Origin: Chitinophagaceae bacterium
GTDB lineage: Bacteria; Bacteroidota; Bacteroidia; Chitinophagales; Chitinophagaceae
DNA length: 50,711 bases
NCBI GenBank assembly: GCA_947454715.1
Contig: CANGMZ010000008.1
Coordinates: 1-50,711 of the forward strand
Direction: 5' to 3'
The position numbers and the translations under genes were made by a program. A model generated the notes under the pieces. The model did not search any database. It was not told the DNA's origin and was given only the letters and a program-made list of their open reading frames with translations. Of this stretch, positions 27,267 through 35,979 are shown one piece after another (position 1 is the first letter of the stretch; every line of letters starts with the position of its first letter).

Positions 27267-27953
27267 ATGAAAAAGACCACCATCTTATGGGCATTTTTTC
27301 TTTTTAATGCAGTTTGCTCTTTTGCTCAGGCAGATACAATCAGTGTTAAGAAAGAGAAGAAATTTGACCACTATATAAGCGTACAGATCAACGAACTGAC
27401 TAAGCAAATACTCAGCGTCAATAACAGCAATATTGTCAATGACAATCCATACCTGCTTACCTACAACATTAACGACCGTAAAACAGGTTGGGGACTGCGT
27501 GCCGGTATAGGCTTCAATTATGATGCTACCACCACAAACTTTGACCCCACAAACAATGGCGTACAAACCTCTAAAGTCAGCGACCTGAAGTTCCGTGCAG
27601 GTATAGAAAAGGCATTTAAGCTCTCAGATAAATGGAGTACAGGCGCAGGTACAGATTTTGTTTATAAGTACAACAAAGATGAGTCATCACAACGCTATCA
27701 AAACTCAACTTATGGCTATGACTCTACCTCAAAAATAAATCAGTATGGATTTGATGTAATGGGCTGGGTGCGGTATAGCTTTTCCAAAAGAATACTTGTA
27801 GGCACAGAAGTTAGTTTCTATTATGTTACAGGCACACTAAAAGGCAACATCACTTACCTGAGTCAAGGACAAACCGGCGGTGATTTTGATAATAAGAACA
27901 AAGACAGCAAACTGAATCTACCGGTCGTATTTTATCTTACAGTGAAACTATAA
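27267..27953 (+). CDS. Putative outer-membrane beta-barrel protein, paralog 2
   Basis: 228 residues. It has a signal peptide (AFFLFNAVCSFAQ) and the same architecture as the preceding gene: DHYISVQINEL, LLTYNIN, GWGLRAGIGF, then matching C-terminal strands (ILVGTEVSFYYV, LPVVFYLTVKL). A tandem duplication followed by divergence is the simplest explanation. The 41-base gap holds no terminator, so it probably belongs to the same operon as the peroxidase. Its stop codon is two bases from the stop of the convergent SdpB-like gene. Function is unknown. Confidence 0.75.
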   Translation: MKKTTILWAFFLFNAVCSFAQADTISVKKEKKFDHYISVQINELTKQILSVNNSNIVNDNPYLLTYNINDRKTGWGLRAGIGFNYDATTTNFDPTNNGVQTSKVSDLKFRAGIEKAFKLSDKWSTGAGTDFVYKYNKDESSQRYQNSTYGYDSTSKINQYGFDVMGWVRYSFSKRILVGTEVSFYYVTGTLKGNITYLSQGQTGGDFDNKNKDSKLNLPVVFYLTVKL

Positions 27954-27955
27954 TC

Positions 27956-28840
27956 TTATTCGTTACTGCTCAGCGCAACAGGTTCTACGGCATTATTACC
28001 CAAGTATAAAACCAGTAAACCTGCCATTGCAAAGAAGAAAGAGATAAGACCAAAATTGATAACAATAAGTAAATGAAAAAGAAGCGCCGGCAACAGTAGC
28101 TTCTTTTTTGTTTTAGTAGAAAGAAACAAAGCGAATGCAATCGCCAATTCTAAAGCTAATACTCCCCAGGAAAGCACTTTAACCACAGGAGTGAGGGTTA
28201 TCAACTCATTTATATGTTGCAGCCAGCTACGGGCACCTAATCTGTAATGCGATGTGTAATAGTAAACGGCAGTACCTTCTTTCCATACCTGCACATATAG
28301 CTTTTCATAAGCCGCGCTGAAGTAAATAAACGCTGCCTGCACCTGTATCGCCATCAGCGCAATATTAGCTGTAATATTCCTTGACGATGCCTTTGGCGGT
28401 GTGGCACGCCACTGATTGATTCGTGGATCTGTAATACACAACGGTATCAACAACAAAGACAAAACAAAAGTCACTTCATCACCTCCATTGACAATCAGAA
28501 AATAATTATGATAACTGAAACAGGCTATAAAATGCAGAATAGCCGTTACCTGTGGCACAAACCCCGACATCACCAATAGCAGAATCACCATCACTACTAT
28601 TTTGGCTGTGGCCGGGGGTATCACCATAAACAAATCCAGCTGCTTAAATGGTACAGAACGGGCAACGGTATGTTTGGCACTATACTCAGGTAGCTTATCG
28701 TAATTATGGTTAGCCACAATACTCATGTCGTTAAACAGCAATGTCAGCAACATCCCAAACGCCAATAAAAAGCGCGCCAATGCCAAACGTGGTGTATGTA
28801 CCTGTTTGTTTTTCAGATAAGTGATCAGATTATCTATCAT
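27956..28840 (-). CDS. SdpB-family (HTTM domain) membrane protein
   Basis: 294 residues from the ATG at 28840, which overlaps the upstream stop as ATGA; the longer reading to 28912 is rejected. About seven hydrophobic segments. Conserved HTTM/SdpB features are LALARFLLAFGMLLTLLFND near the N-terminus, NGGDEVTFVLSLLLIPLC, ITDPR, then AAFIYFSAAYEKL and WKEGTAVYYY. In Bacillus subtilis SdpB works with SdpA to produce the SDP killing peptide from SdpC; HTTM is the membrane domain shared with vitamin K-dependent gamma-carboxylase. Here it is paired with an SdpA-like protein. No SdpC-like precursor or immunity gene is next to it, so its substrate is unknown. Confidence 0.8.
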   Translation of the reverse strand: MIDNLITYLKNKQVHTPRLALARFLLAFGMLLTLLFNDMSIVANHNYDKLPEYSAKHTVARSVPFKQLDLFMVIPPATAKIVVMVILLLVMSGFVPQVTAILHFIACFSYHNYFLIVNGGDEVTFVLSLLLIPLCITDPRINQWRATPPKASSRNITANIALMAIQVQAAFIYFSAAYEKLYVQVWKEGTAVYYYTSHYRLGARSWLQHINELITLTPVVKVLSWGVLALELAIAFALFLSTKTKKKLLLPALLFHLLIVINFGLISFFFAMAGLLVLYLGNNAVEPVALSSNE

Positions 28841-29409
28841 GGGCGGAGTATGTTTACAGACATGACTTTTATAGTTTGAACACCCGGCATACGCAACCGT
28901 TGTTCCTGCCACGTTAGCGGATCTACCAAAGTGATTAAATATCTGCCTTGCAGATAAGTTACATTGCTTAACCGCACATCATTTACATGCAACGTATCAG
29001 CACCAATAAACTTATTCAAGTCTCCGTTAACAGGCATCTGTATAGTGTACAAATAAGCATCGTGCATAAGCATAGAATCCTTGGTTATCGCAGTAATCTC
29101 CTGAGCAATCAATTTAGGAGTTCTGTTGAGCCCGAAAGCATATTCACTGGCAAATGGTCTTATATCAATTGGCACCACCTCTTTCCCTTTTACAGAGTAT
29201 AGCTTGGCAATAGTAGCCATAGGCGATGCCGTATAAAGATCCCACTTACCCATATACAAGGTTTGCGCTACTGGTCTTGATGTAAACCTGTTATGAAAGA
29301 GCCTGACCTTAGTAAATGATGACAACAAATAAAACATAAACAGCGCATATCCGAGGCTTGTGCCCCAGAAAACAAGGTAATCCTTATTACGCCCTTTTAG
29401 TGCTTTCAT
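28837..29409 (-). CDS. SdpA-like membrane-anchored partner of SdpB
   Basis: 190 residues. One transmembrane helix near the N-terminus (FWGTSLGYALFMFYLLSSF), then an extracytoplasmic domain. The segment MGKWDLYTASP followed by ASEYAFGLNRTPKLIAQEI resembles the SdpA family core, which I recall as 'GWGFFTR.PRE...' followed by 'NLFGLNR..R..'. A DUF5819-type partner of HTTM proteins is the alternative. Its TGA stop overlaps the SdpB-like ATG by four bases, so the two are translationally coupled. In Bacillus, SdpA is needed together with SdpB to make active SDP peptide. The family call rests on remembered consensus and gene pairing, so it is moderate. Confidence 0.62.
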   Translation of the reverse strand: MKALKGRNKDYLVFWGTSLGYALFMFYLLSSFTKVRLFHNRFTSRPVAQTLYMGKWDLYTASPMATIAKLYSVKGKEVVPIDIRPFASEYAFGLNRTPKLIAQEITAITKDSMLMHDAYLYTIQMPVNGDLNKFIGADTLHVNDVRLSNVTYLQGRYLITLVDPLTWQEQRLRMPGVQTIKVMSVNILRP

Positions 29410-29453
29410 TATCTGCTGTTGTTACATGAAATTAGCCACAAAATACCCGAATA

Positions 29454-29461
29454 CAAAATTA
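29454..29461 (-). promoter_or_regulatory. Candidate -7 promoter element for the SdpA-SdpB-like pair
   Basis: The minus strand reads TAATTTTG, an exact TAnnTTTG match 44 nt before the ATG at 29409 and downstream of the terminator of the preceding gene. Confidence 0.38.
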
Positions 29462-29503
29462 GCTATTCACCCGACTGTACTTATGACCCTCGTCATAAAT
29501 GAA

Positions 29504-29533
29504 AAAGGCTGCTCCTTTTCAGGAACAGCCTTT
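29504..29533 (-). terminator. Intrinsic terminator of the DUF2723 gene
   Basis: 12-bp stem with one mismatch (29504-29515 with 29522-29533) and a 6-nt loop, followed on the minus strand by a T-run. It lies 17 bases past the DUF2723 stop codon. Confidence 0.83.
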
Positions 29534-29549
29534 CAATTCAATCTAATTA

Positions 29550-32500
29550 TTATTCTTCATCACCGCCACCTGCCGGAGCAGATTTAGCGTTGAGTTGCTC
29601 TTTCACGTTTGGTTGTATCCTTTGCATTGTGTTCACAATGGTCTTGGCATAAACCGAATCACCGGAATAGAATGCTGTACTTGCCAATGACTGCAATACC
29701 TGGAACTGCTGTCTGATATCAAAGCTCATAGCGTCTTTAACATTATCATTCAGTGATGCGGTCCAGTTAAGTGCATCTTCAGAATTACGAACAATCTTCT
29801 TTGTCAATTCCTGTCCTTTCTTAATATCACCTGCACGATAGTAAGCCGCTGCAATAAAGTAAGCAGTGTAATCATAGTAGTAAGAATGCTCCGTAATACC
29901 GGTCATTACTTTATCTAACAGTTTTACTGCTTTATCTTTCTTGCCTTCTGCAGTCAATGCATTAGCAATAGATGCCACATCCATACGGTAAGTCACAAAT
30001 TCATGACGGTTAGGCTCATCGAAGTAAACATCATTGCGCTCACCACCGCCCCAACTGAAGCCCATGAACAAGTTGTAACTCTTCTCTGTATTGATAGTAC
30101 CTAATATCTGAGAAGTAGTTTTTATTGAGTCGTTATACTTAAATGGCATCAAGCGGTAAACAGTACCTTCTAAACGCAGGTAATCACCTGTACCACCATA
30201 GTCTCCCTGACGCAAACCTGCATCAAAGTATAACGGACGTTTCCAACCTTCCTTAGCTACCGCTGCCAATATATTCAATATTGCAAGGTCACTCTTATAC
30301 GCACTTTCCTTAGGATATGTAAACTTCATTTCCGGAATGATACGTGAAGTATCTGCCGCATCAACAAGTCCCATTTTCACTAATTGCTCCTTACTCAAAG
30401 TAGGCACATAGAAGTTCTTGGTTGGCATGTAATTCAATTCACCACCACCCCTTGTAGATACCTTTGCATCAGGATCATTGCTGTTCATGAAATTGCAGAT
30501 ATCTATAAGGTTTATGTACTGATTCTTTGGCAGATTTACCTTAGGATTATCATAGTACATTATGTAGTTAGCTCTATCTCCGGTGTAGTTATCTTTCTTC
30601 CAGATCATTGGTACAGCATCAGCATCGTTAGTACGATAGTTGAGCTGATCTACATACCAGTCAATACCCAAAAGACTCGTATTGATGATACGCACGTCTC
30701 TGCGGTATCCTTCTATTTCCTGTATGTACCAAAGCGGGTATGTTTGGTTATCACCGAAGGTGAACAACACGGCATTAGGTGCACAAGCAGATAATGTATT
30801 GTGTGCCACATCACGAGCCAATGTTTTATGAGAACGATCGTGATCATTCCACTCAACCTTAGCCATAAGGGCAGGAACGGCCAACATGCAAACACCTGTG
30901 CTTAGATATGAACCTGCCGAGCCCTTCACTACTCTTTGCATCCACTCATTGACCATAAGCACACCCAAACCAATCCATATAGCAAATGTATAGGTACAAC
31001 CGGCGAACGCATAGTCACGCTCACGTGGCTGTAATGGATTCATATTCAGGAATATACCAATAGCCGCTCCGGTAAAGAAGAACAGCATCATTACAACCAT
31101 ACCGTCTTTTCTGTTTCTGTTGAACTGATACACAAGACCAAACGCACCCAACAGGAATGGCAACAGATACAATTTGTTATGTGCATCGTTATTGCTGAAA
31201 CCATTACCCATGTTATCTGTATCGCCCAATCCACGCATTTTATCAATAAATGGTATACCTGATATCCAGTTACCACGCTGCGGATCTAACTGTCCTTCCA
31301 TATCATTCTGGCGACCGGCAAAGTTCCACATAAAGAATCTCCACCACATCCAGTTCATCTGATAACTAAAGAAGTACTTCATGTTGTCTCCCGATGTTGG
31401 TTCTTCACCATCCTTCAGGTTCAGCATGTTCTTATAAAAATTAACGTGATTACCTTCCTGATCCCAGATACGTGGGAAGAAATGTAATTGGTCGCCCTTG
31501 TAGATAGGAACTCTCTTTGCGCCTACAATATCGTAATGGTCTTTACCATTTACCTTATTCTGAGTATATAACTTACCTGTAGTATCCAGCTCTTCGTAAC
31601 GGCTTGTATAGTATGGGCCAAAGAAGATTGGTTGTTGACCAAACTGCTCACGGTTCACATAATCAAGGAAACTGATTGGGTTATCAGGGTTAGTCATATC
31701 AATTGGCACATCTGCACGTGAGCGGATGATAGCTACCAGATAACTTGAATAACCGATGATGATAAATACCACACACAATACTGCTGTGTGCAGCGTAACA
31801 TTGTTTTTGCGCTTAGCAAATAATAAACCAAACACAAGTACACCCACTAGTATAAACAGGAATACAATAGCACCGAGATCAAATGATGTTCCAAAACCAT
31901 TGGTAAACAGAATATCAAATTTAGACGCCAGCTTCGGTATATACTGTATGACACCAAACTGAACGAATGCCAATACCGCACAACCGGCTATGAAAGCAAT
32001 GAATGTACCAAGGTAAGTAGCTTTGTAGCGACGGAAATAGTAAACCATTGCTACCGCAGGAATCGTCAATAAGTTCAACAGATGGACGCACACAGATACA
32101 CCCAACAAGAAGGAAATCAACACTAACCAGCGGTCCGCATGTTTTTCATCTGCCACATGTTCCCATTTAAGCACAGCCCAAAAGGTTATAGCGGTAAAGA
32201 AAGATGATGTTGCATAAACTTCCGCCTCAACTGCCGAAAACCAGAAAGTATCAGAGAATGTATATGCCAATGCACCTACCAGACCCGCTCCCATGATTAA
32301 TGAAAGTTGATTGCTGGTTGGCTCATCCTTACCGGGAGCTATCAATCTTTTTGCAAAGTGTGTGATGGTCCAGAATAGGAATAATATAGTTAATGCACTG
32401 GTTACTGCCGACAATGAGTTGATGGCAAAAGCCGCATTAGTTGATGCTCCGCCTATAGCCGCGTCACCACCTGAAAACAATGCAAATATGCGCTGAACTA

Positions 32501-32672
32501 ACATAAAGAACGGAGCCCCGGGGGAGTGACCTACTTCTAACTTATACGCACAAGAAAGAAACTCACCACAGTCCCAGAAGCTAACAGTGCGCTCCATTGT
32601 ACTCATGTAAACAAACAGAGCTATTGCCCCGGTAATCCAACCAAGAAGGTTATTGACTTTACGATAGTTCAT
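29550..32672 (-). CDS. DUF2723 (GT117-like) membrane glycosyltransferase
   Basis: 1040 residues. The N-terminus carries the DUF2723 signature (TVSFWDCGEFLSCAYKLEVG then HSPGAPFFMLVQR), with the Asp-Cys-Gly-Glu motif in the first extracytoplasmic loop, as in protein O-mannosyltransferase-type GT-C enzymes. Roughly a dozen hydrophobic segments extend to about residue 620, interrupted by a large loop around 330-470. The C-terminal 400 residues are soluble and include the NAVLFTFGDNQTYPLWYIQE segment and a helical, TPR-like tail (about 900-1020). The family is widespread in Bacteroidota and is thought to transfer sugars from lipid carriers to proteins or lipids at the periplasmic face; acceptor unknown. 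It is transcribed alone from its own promoter to its own terminator. Confidence 0.9.
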   Translation of the reverse strand: MNYRKVNNLLGWITGAIALFVYMSTMERTVSFWDCGEFLSCAYKLEVGHSPGAPFFMLVQRIFALFSGGDAAIGGASTNAAFAINSLSAVTSALTILFLFWTITHFAKRLIAPGKDEPTSNQLSLIMGAGLVGALAYTFSDTFWFSAVEAEVYATSSFFTAITFWAVLKWEHVADEKHADRWLVLISFLLGVSVCVHLLNLLTIPAVAMVYYFRRYKATYLGTFIAFIAGCAVLAFVQFGVIQYIPKLASKFDILFTNGFGTSFDLGAIVFLFILVGVLVFGLLFAKRKNNVTLHTAVLCVVFIIIGYSSYLVAIIRSRADVPIDMTNPDNPISFLDYVNREQFGQQPIFFGPYYTSRYEELDTTGKLYTQNKVNGKDHYDIVGAKRVPIYKGDQLHFFPRIWDQEGNHVNFYKNMLNLKDGEEPTSGDNMKYFFSYQMNWMWWRFFMWNFAGRQNDMEGQLDPQRGNWISGIPFIDKMRGLGDTDNMGNGFSNNDAHNKLYLLPFLLGAFGLVYQFNRNRKDGMVVMMLFFFTGAAIGIFLNMNPLQPRERDYAFAGCTYTFAIWIGLGVLMVNEWMQRVVKGSAGSYLSTGVCMLAVPALMAKVEWNDHDRSHKTLARDVAHNTLSACAPNAVLFTFGDNQTYPLWYIQEIEGYRRDVRIINTSLLGIDWYVDQLNYRTNDADAVPMIWKKDNYTGDRANYIMYYDNPKVNLPKNQYINLIDICNFMNSNDPDAKVSTRGGGELNYMPTKNFYVPTLSKEQLVKMGLVDAADTSRIIPEMKFTYPKESAYKSDLAILNILAAVAKEGWKRPLYFDAGLRQGDYGGTGDYLRLEGTVYRLMPFKYNDSIKTTSQILGTINTEKSYNLFMGFSWGGGERNDVYFDEPNRHEFVTYRMDVASIANALTAEGKKDKAVKLLDKVMTGITEHSYYYDYTAYFIAAAYYRAGDIKKGQELTKKIVRNSEDALNWTASLNDNVKDAMSFDIRQQFQVLQSLASTAFYSGDSVYAKTIVNTMQRIQPNVKEQLNAKSAPAGGGDEE

Positions 32673-32694
32673 GATATTATATTAGACAAGGCGA

Positions 32695-32702
32695 CAAAAA
32701 TA
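32695..32702 (-). promoter_or_regulatory. Candidate -7 promoter element for the DUF2723 gene
   Basis: The minus strand reads TATTTTTG, an exact TAnnTTTG match 22 nt before the ATG at 32672. Confidence 0.4.
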
Positions 32703-32811
32703 GCAAAAGTTCGCAGTTATCGATTGACCTTGGCCACTTTGCCCCAAACTTTTTGAATAATTAACCGGTTACTTTTTATATTCTTTCAAATAATCTTAAA
32801 AACAATATTAT

Positions 32812-33243
32812 TTACACTAATAAATTTTTTAAATTCTTAAACTGCCCCCTATCCATTATCTGTGACAACAATATGTCAGGTATCTTCTTAAGTTCACCCG
32901 CAATTCTTATGGCGTCCTCCTCCGCTCTACGCGTCTGCACCATCCACATATAATCAATCTTACTCATCTCAGGCAACAATGAAGCACTATCCACCTTCAG
33001 TTTATACAGTAAATGCCTGTAAAAGCTATTCGGTATTACATGCTGATATACAGGCAAATGGGTAATATTACCTTTTATTGATAATTGCATACCCATATCT
33101 GCCTCACACCTGAAATCGAGATCAAAATGATTATTGATCATCCAACACAAGCGGTATGCAGGTAAACCACTCACTATCCCAATCAAAAAAGCACCGGCAA
33201 AAAACTCGTCCTCCATCGATGCCTCATCCAATTTCAACTTCAT
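32812..33243 (-). CDS. IPExxxVDY family protein
   Basis: 143 residues, cytoplasmic (no signal peptide). The name-giving motif is present as a variant, LLPEMSKIDYMWM (about residues 89-101), along with the N-terminal FFAGAFLIGIVSGLPAYRLCWMINN segment and a final short helix (KNLKNLLV). The family is small, restricted mainly to Bacteroidota, and has no known function. It stands alone, divergent from the SPFH-protein gene, with 139 bases between them. Confidence 0.8.
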   Translation of the reverse strand: MKLKLDEASMEDEFFAGAFLIGIVSGLPAYRLCWMINNHFDLDFRCEADMGMQLSIKGNITHLPVYQHVIPNSFYRHLLYKLKVDSASLLPEMSKIDYMWMVQTRRAEEDAIRIAGELKKIPDILLSQIMDRGQFKNLKNLLV

Positions 33244-33329
33244 AGACTATTCCAAAAAGGTGAAGTTAAACAATTATGCAACTTTATTTCTGATGGGTTG
33301 GGTCGTGCAATATTAAATATGACCGCATT

Positions 33330-33337
33330 CAAAAATA
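33330..33337 (-). promoter_or_regulatory. Candidate -7 promoter element for the IPExxxVDY gene
   Basis: The minus strand reads TATTTTTG, an exact TAnnTTTG match 86 nt before the ATG at 33243, in the divergent region shared with the SPFH gene. Confidence 0.27.
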
Positions 33338-33382
33338 ATTATAAAATATTCTATATTTTCGTATCCGCTTAAACATATATCC

Positions 33383-34321
33383 ATGGTACCTTCAGTTGTT
33401 CTGCTCTTTATCGCATTAGGATTGCTTTTTATGTGCTTCGTCACTGTTCAGCAAGGTACAGTAGCCGTAATCACCGTTTTTGGAAAGTTCAGACGTATCC
33501 TACATCCGGGACTTAATTTCAGAATTCCTCTTATTGAGCAGATATTCAAACGTATCTCTTACCAGAACAGATCTAAAGAACTCAAATTTCAGGCAATATC
33601 ACAAGATCAGGCCAATATTTACTTTTCTGCAATGCTACTTTACTCTGTGCTTAATGAAGAGAGTAGTACTATAGAGAATGTCGCTTTTAAGTTTGTTGAT
33701 GAGCAAAGTTTCATGCAGGCACTTATCCGCTCTGTTGAAGGGGAAGTAAGAGGTTTTGTTGCAACAAAAAAGCAATCAGAAATTTTACAATTGCGTTCTG
33801 AAATCATAGACCACGTAAAAGGCCAACTCGATCACCAACTGGAAGGCTGGGGCTACCATCTTTTAGATATACAAATTAACGATATCACATTCGATGAAGC
33901 TATCTTACGGTCCATGGCACAGGTAGTAGCGTCTAACAACCTGAAGGCAGCCGCTGAAAATGAAGGTCAGGCATTACTGATTACCAAAACTAAGGCAGCT
34001 GAAGCTGAAGGTAATGCCATAAAAATATCTGCAGAAGCAGAAAGACAAGCGGCACAAATGCGCGGACAAGGTGTGGCACTATTTCGTGAAGAGGTGGCAA
34101 AAGGTATGGCACTGGCAGCAAAAGAGATGGAAACAGCAAATCTCGATGCCTCTTTTATCCTATTCTCTATGTGGACCGATGCCATCAAGCATTTTGCTGA
34201 ATTCGGGAAAGGAAATACAATATTTCTCGATGGGTCGAGCAATAATTACCAACGCACCATGCAGCAACTCATGTCCACATTACAGGGCTTTGAGGGAGAT
34301 GGTAAAGAACAACAGAAATAG
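33383..34321 (+). CDS. SPFH/Band 7 (stomatin-prohibitin-like) membrane protein
   Basis: 312 residues. One N-terminal transmembrane helix (VVLLFIALGLLFMCFVTV) is followed by the SPFH domain (about 25-200; GTVAVITVFGKFRRILHPGL and FRIPLIEQIFKRI), then an Ala/Glu-rich coiled coil (about 200-260; TKAAEAEGNAIKISAEAERQ) and a short soluble tail. SPFH proteins form large ring-like membrane assemblies that organise lipid domains and often control FtsH or other proteases. No nfeD or protease gene is adjacent, so its partner is unknown. A terminator follows closely. Confidence 0.88.
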   Translation: MVPSVVLLFIALGLLFMCFVTVQQGTVAVITVFGKFRRILHPGLNFRIPLIEQIFKRISYQNRSKELKFQAISQDQANIYFSAMLLYSVLNEESSTIENVAFKFVDEQSFMQALIRSVEGEVRGFVATKKQSEILQLRSEIIDHVKGQLDHQLEGWGYHLLDIQINDITFDEAILRSMAQVVASNNLKAAAENEGQALLITKTKAAEAEGNAIKISAEAERQAAQMRGQGVALFREEVAKGMALAAKEMETANLDASFILFSMWTDAIKHFAEFGKGNTIFLDGSSNNYQRTMQQLMSTLQGFEGDGKEQQK

Positions 34322-34340
34322 ACAATCAACATATTATCTA

Positions 34341-34370
34341 AAAGCGGGAACAGTAGTTCTCGCTTTTTTT
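34341..34370 (+). terminator. Intrinsic terminator after the SPFH gene
   Basis: 11-bp stem with one G-T pair (34341-34351 with 34356-34366), tetraloop, then a T-run to 34370. Confidence 0.85.
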
Positions 34371-34469
34371 ATGCCACCCCTCCTTTGTGATAACCTTAAC
34401 TTCTAAGGGAACAGTTTTTAGAACAGGTAAATGGTAATTCATCTTTACCTATTTAAAACTGATATAATC

Positions 34470-35108
34470 ATGAAAAAATTATTAATAGCACTTTCCGTCA
34501 TTAGTTTATCTGTTACCAGCGCATGCGCCCAAACAACAACAACTATCCGAACGACCACCGTAAAAACAATTGTGCCGGCTGACACAACTAATTATGCCAA
34601 AAACTACAAAGTTTGTAAAGGGAGTAAAACATACTACACCTGTGGCAAAAAACCGTCTGTAGCCAAAAAAACGACAATAATAAAGGAACCGCAAACGACT
34701 GTAGCCACCAAATCAGACAATGATAAAAACTTCGCCGTATGCAAGGGTAAGGGTGATTATCATATTTGTGCTCAGCAGCCCAATACACGCAACTCTGTAA
34801 AGACCCGCACAACCAAAACACGCCACACAATAAACAAAACCCAAACAGTAGTTACGCCCAATGGTGTTATTGCAACATATTCTACAAAAACGTACGCCAC
34901 TCAACCCGTAAAAGCACCTCAATCTCAGTCGTTAAACGGTGCACCAACAAATAGATACATTCCACATACCGATTCATTGGCCGACACTATTAATAATGCT
35001 ACAGCACCCTATAACGGTGAAAAAAGCCCTCAATATGACGGACCTGCAAAAAACAAGCAAAGAAATATAAACACAGTCCCTCAGTCACCCAATGCTACAT
35101 TCAAATAA
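34470..35108 (+). CDS. Small secreted protein with two Cys-pair repeats
   Basis: 212 residues from the ATG at 34470; an ATG at 34431 would add 13 residues ahead of a clear signal peptide (MKKLLIALSVISLSVTSACA). The mature protein is rich in Thr, Lys, Asn and Gln. Two repeats occur about 48 residues apart: KVCKGSKTYYTCGKKP and AVCKGKGDYHICAQQP, each 'VCKG...Y..C', suggesting one disulfide per repeat. The C-terminal half is low-complexity and Pro/Asn/Thr-rich. I know no family with this pattern. It lies between a terminator and a bidirectional terminator, so it is a single-gene unit. It could be a periplasmic or surface peptide-like structural protein; function unknown. Confidence 0.7.
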   Translation: MKKLLIALSVISLSVTSACAQTTTTIRTTTVKTIVPADTTNYAKNYKVCKGSKTYYTCGKKPSVAKKTTIIKEPQTTVATKSDNDKNFAVCKGKGDYHICAQQPNTRNSVKTRTTKTRHTINKTQTVVTPNGVIATYSTKTYATQPVKAPQSQSLNGAPTNRYIPHTDSLADTINNATAPYNGEKSPQYDGPAKNKQRNINTVPQSPNATFK

Positions 35109-35140
35109 ATAGCAGACGTAATAAAACTATATTATAATGA

Positions 35141-35169
35141 ATAACCCGCCTCTATCTGAAGCGGGTTAT
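35141..35169. terminator. Bidirectional terminator between convergent genes
   Basis: Perfect 9-bp GC-containing stem (35141-35149 with 35161-35169) with an 11-nt loop, followed by a T-rich stretch, between the stop codons at 35108 (+) and 35188 (-). Confidence 0.75.
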
Positions 35170-35187
35170 CCTTTTATGGTAGATATT

Positions 35188-35802
35188 TTATTCTTCTTTC
35201 TTTGGCACGGTCCGGAACACTACATCCCAAATTACAGAGCTTACTCCAAATCCCTTATCGGGGTGTTTATAATGATGAAGGTGGTGGTTTCGCCACAAGG
35301 CTTTTAAATACTTTGGCGGAGGAAAGGCATGAATTGCGTAATGCATAGATCCATAGGCTATATAACCAAACAAGAAACCCGGAAAAAACGATAACGCAGA
35401 CCATCTCATTACAGAATACATACTGTAATAGATTATGGCAACCAAAATTATGCTGGGTACCGGAGGCATAAATAGCCTGTCTTTATCTCTGGGATATTCA
35501 TGATGCACACCATGCATTGTGTAGACTATTCTTTTTGCACGCTCACTCTCGGCAATAATATGGAAAATATACCGATGCATAATGTATTCAAAAAGTGTCC
35601 AAAACAGCACGCCGGACAAAAACAGAATAGTCTCTTTGGTTGGTGAAATCCCCCTATGAACTGCACCCTCATACAGCATAAAAACAATAAGCGGGAAGTA
35701 CATAATGTACACCACAAACGGGTGTGTCTTAGTCATCATTTCAAGAACATCGTTCTGAAACAACCGGGCTTGGCCCTTATTCTTAATCTTAGCAAATTCC
35801 AT
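35188..35802 (-). CDS. Fatty acid hydroxylase / sterol desaturase family protein
   Basis: 204 residues with about four hydrophobic segments. The di-iron histidine boxes are complete: HRYIFH (H76, H81), HGVHH (H97, H100, H101), HYAIH (H154, H158) and HHLHHYKH (H173-H180). The layout matches the FA2H/Scs7-type subgroup, which 2-hydroxylates fatty acids in sphingolipids using O2; Bacteroidota that make sphingolipids often encode such an enzyme. It is a single-gene unit, separated from the upstream two-component genes by 177 bases. Substrate is inferred, not shown. Confidence 0.9.
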   Translation of the reverse strand: MEFAKIKNKGQARLFQNDVLEMMTKTHPFVVYIMYFPLIVFMLYEGAVHRGISPTKETILFLSGVLFWTLFEYIMHRYIFHIIAESERAKRIVYTMHGVHHEYPRDKDRLFMPPVPSIILVAIIYYSMYSVMRWSALSFFPGFLFGYIAYGSMHYAIHAFPPPKYLKALWRNHHLHHYKHPDKGFGVSSVIWDVVFRTVPKKEE

Positions 35803-35979
35803 AAACCCGATTTTCGCAGTTAGTGGTAAGCTATTCGCTGCTTTTATGCATCATTAATGCATAAATACTTGGATTATATCACATTGAAATTTAGGCTTGC
35901 AATTGCGCAACTTACCATATAAACTATCGGCAAATATTATGCCAATCGAAGTAAGCAAAATGCAGTAAAAATTACTTGA

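Noticed and set aside
28841-28912. Extension of the SdpB-like protein to 28912
   Set aside because: The ATG at 28840 overlaps the upstream stop as ATGA, a standard coupling arrangement, and gives a normal N-terminus.
29410-29549. Search for an SdpC-like precursor peptide next to the SdpA-SdpB-like pair
   Set aside because: The flanking gap holds only a promoter-like element and a terminator; no small open frame with a signal peptide is present.
35844-35864. 8-bp inverted repeat between the kinase and hydroxylase genes
   Set aside because: Short, AT-rich, without a T-run on either strand; probably chance.
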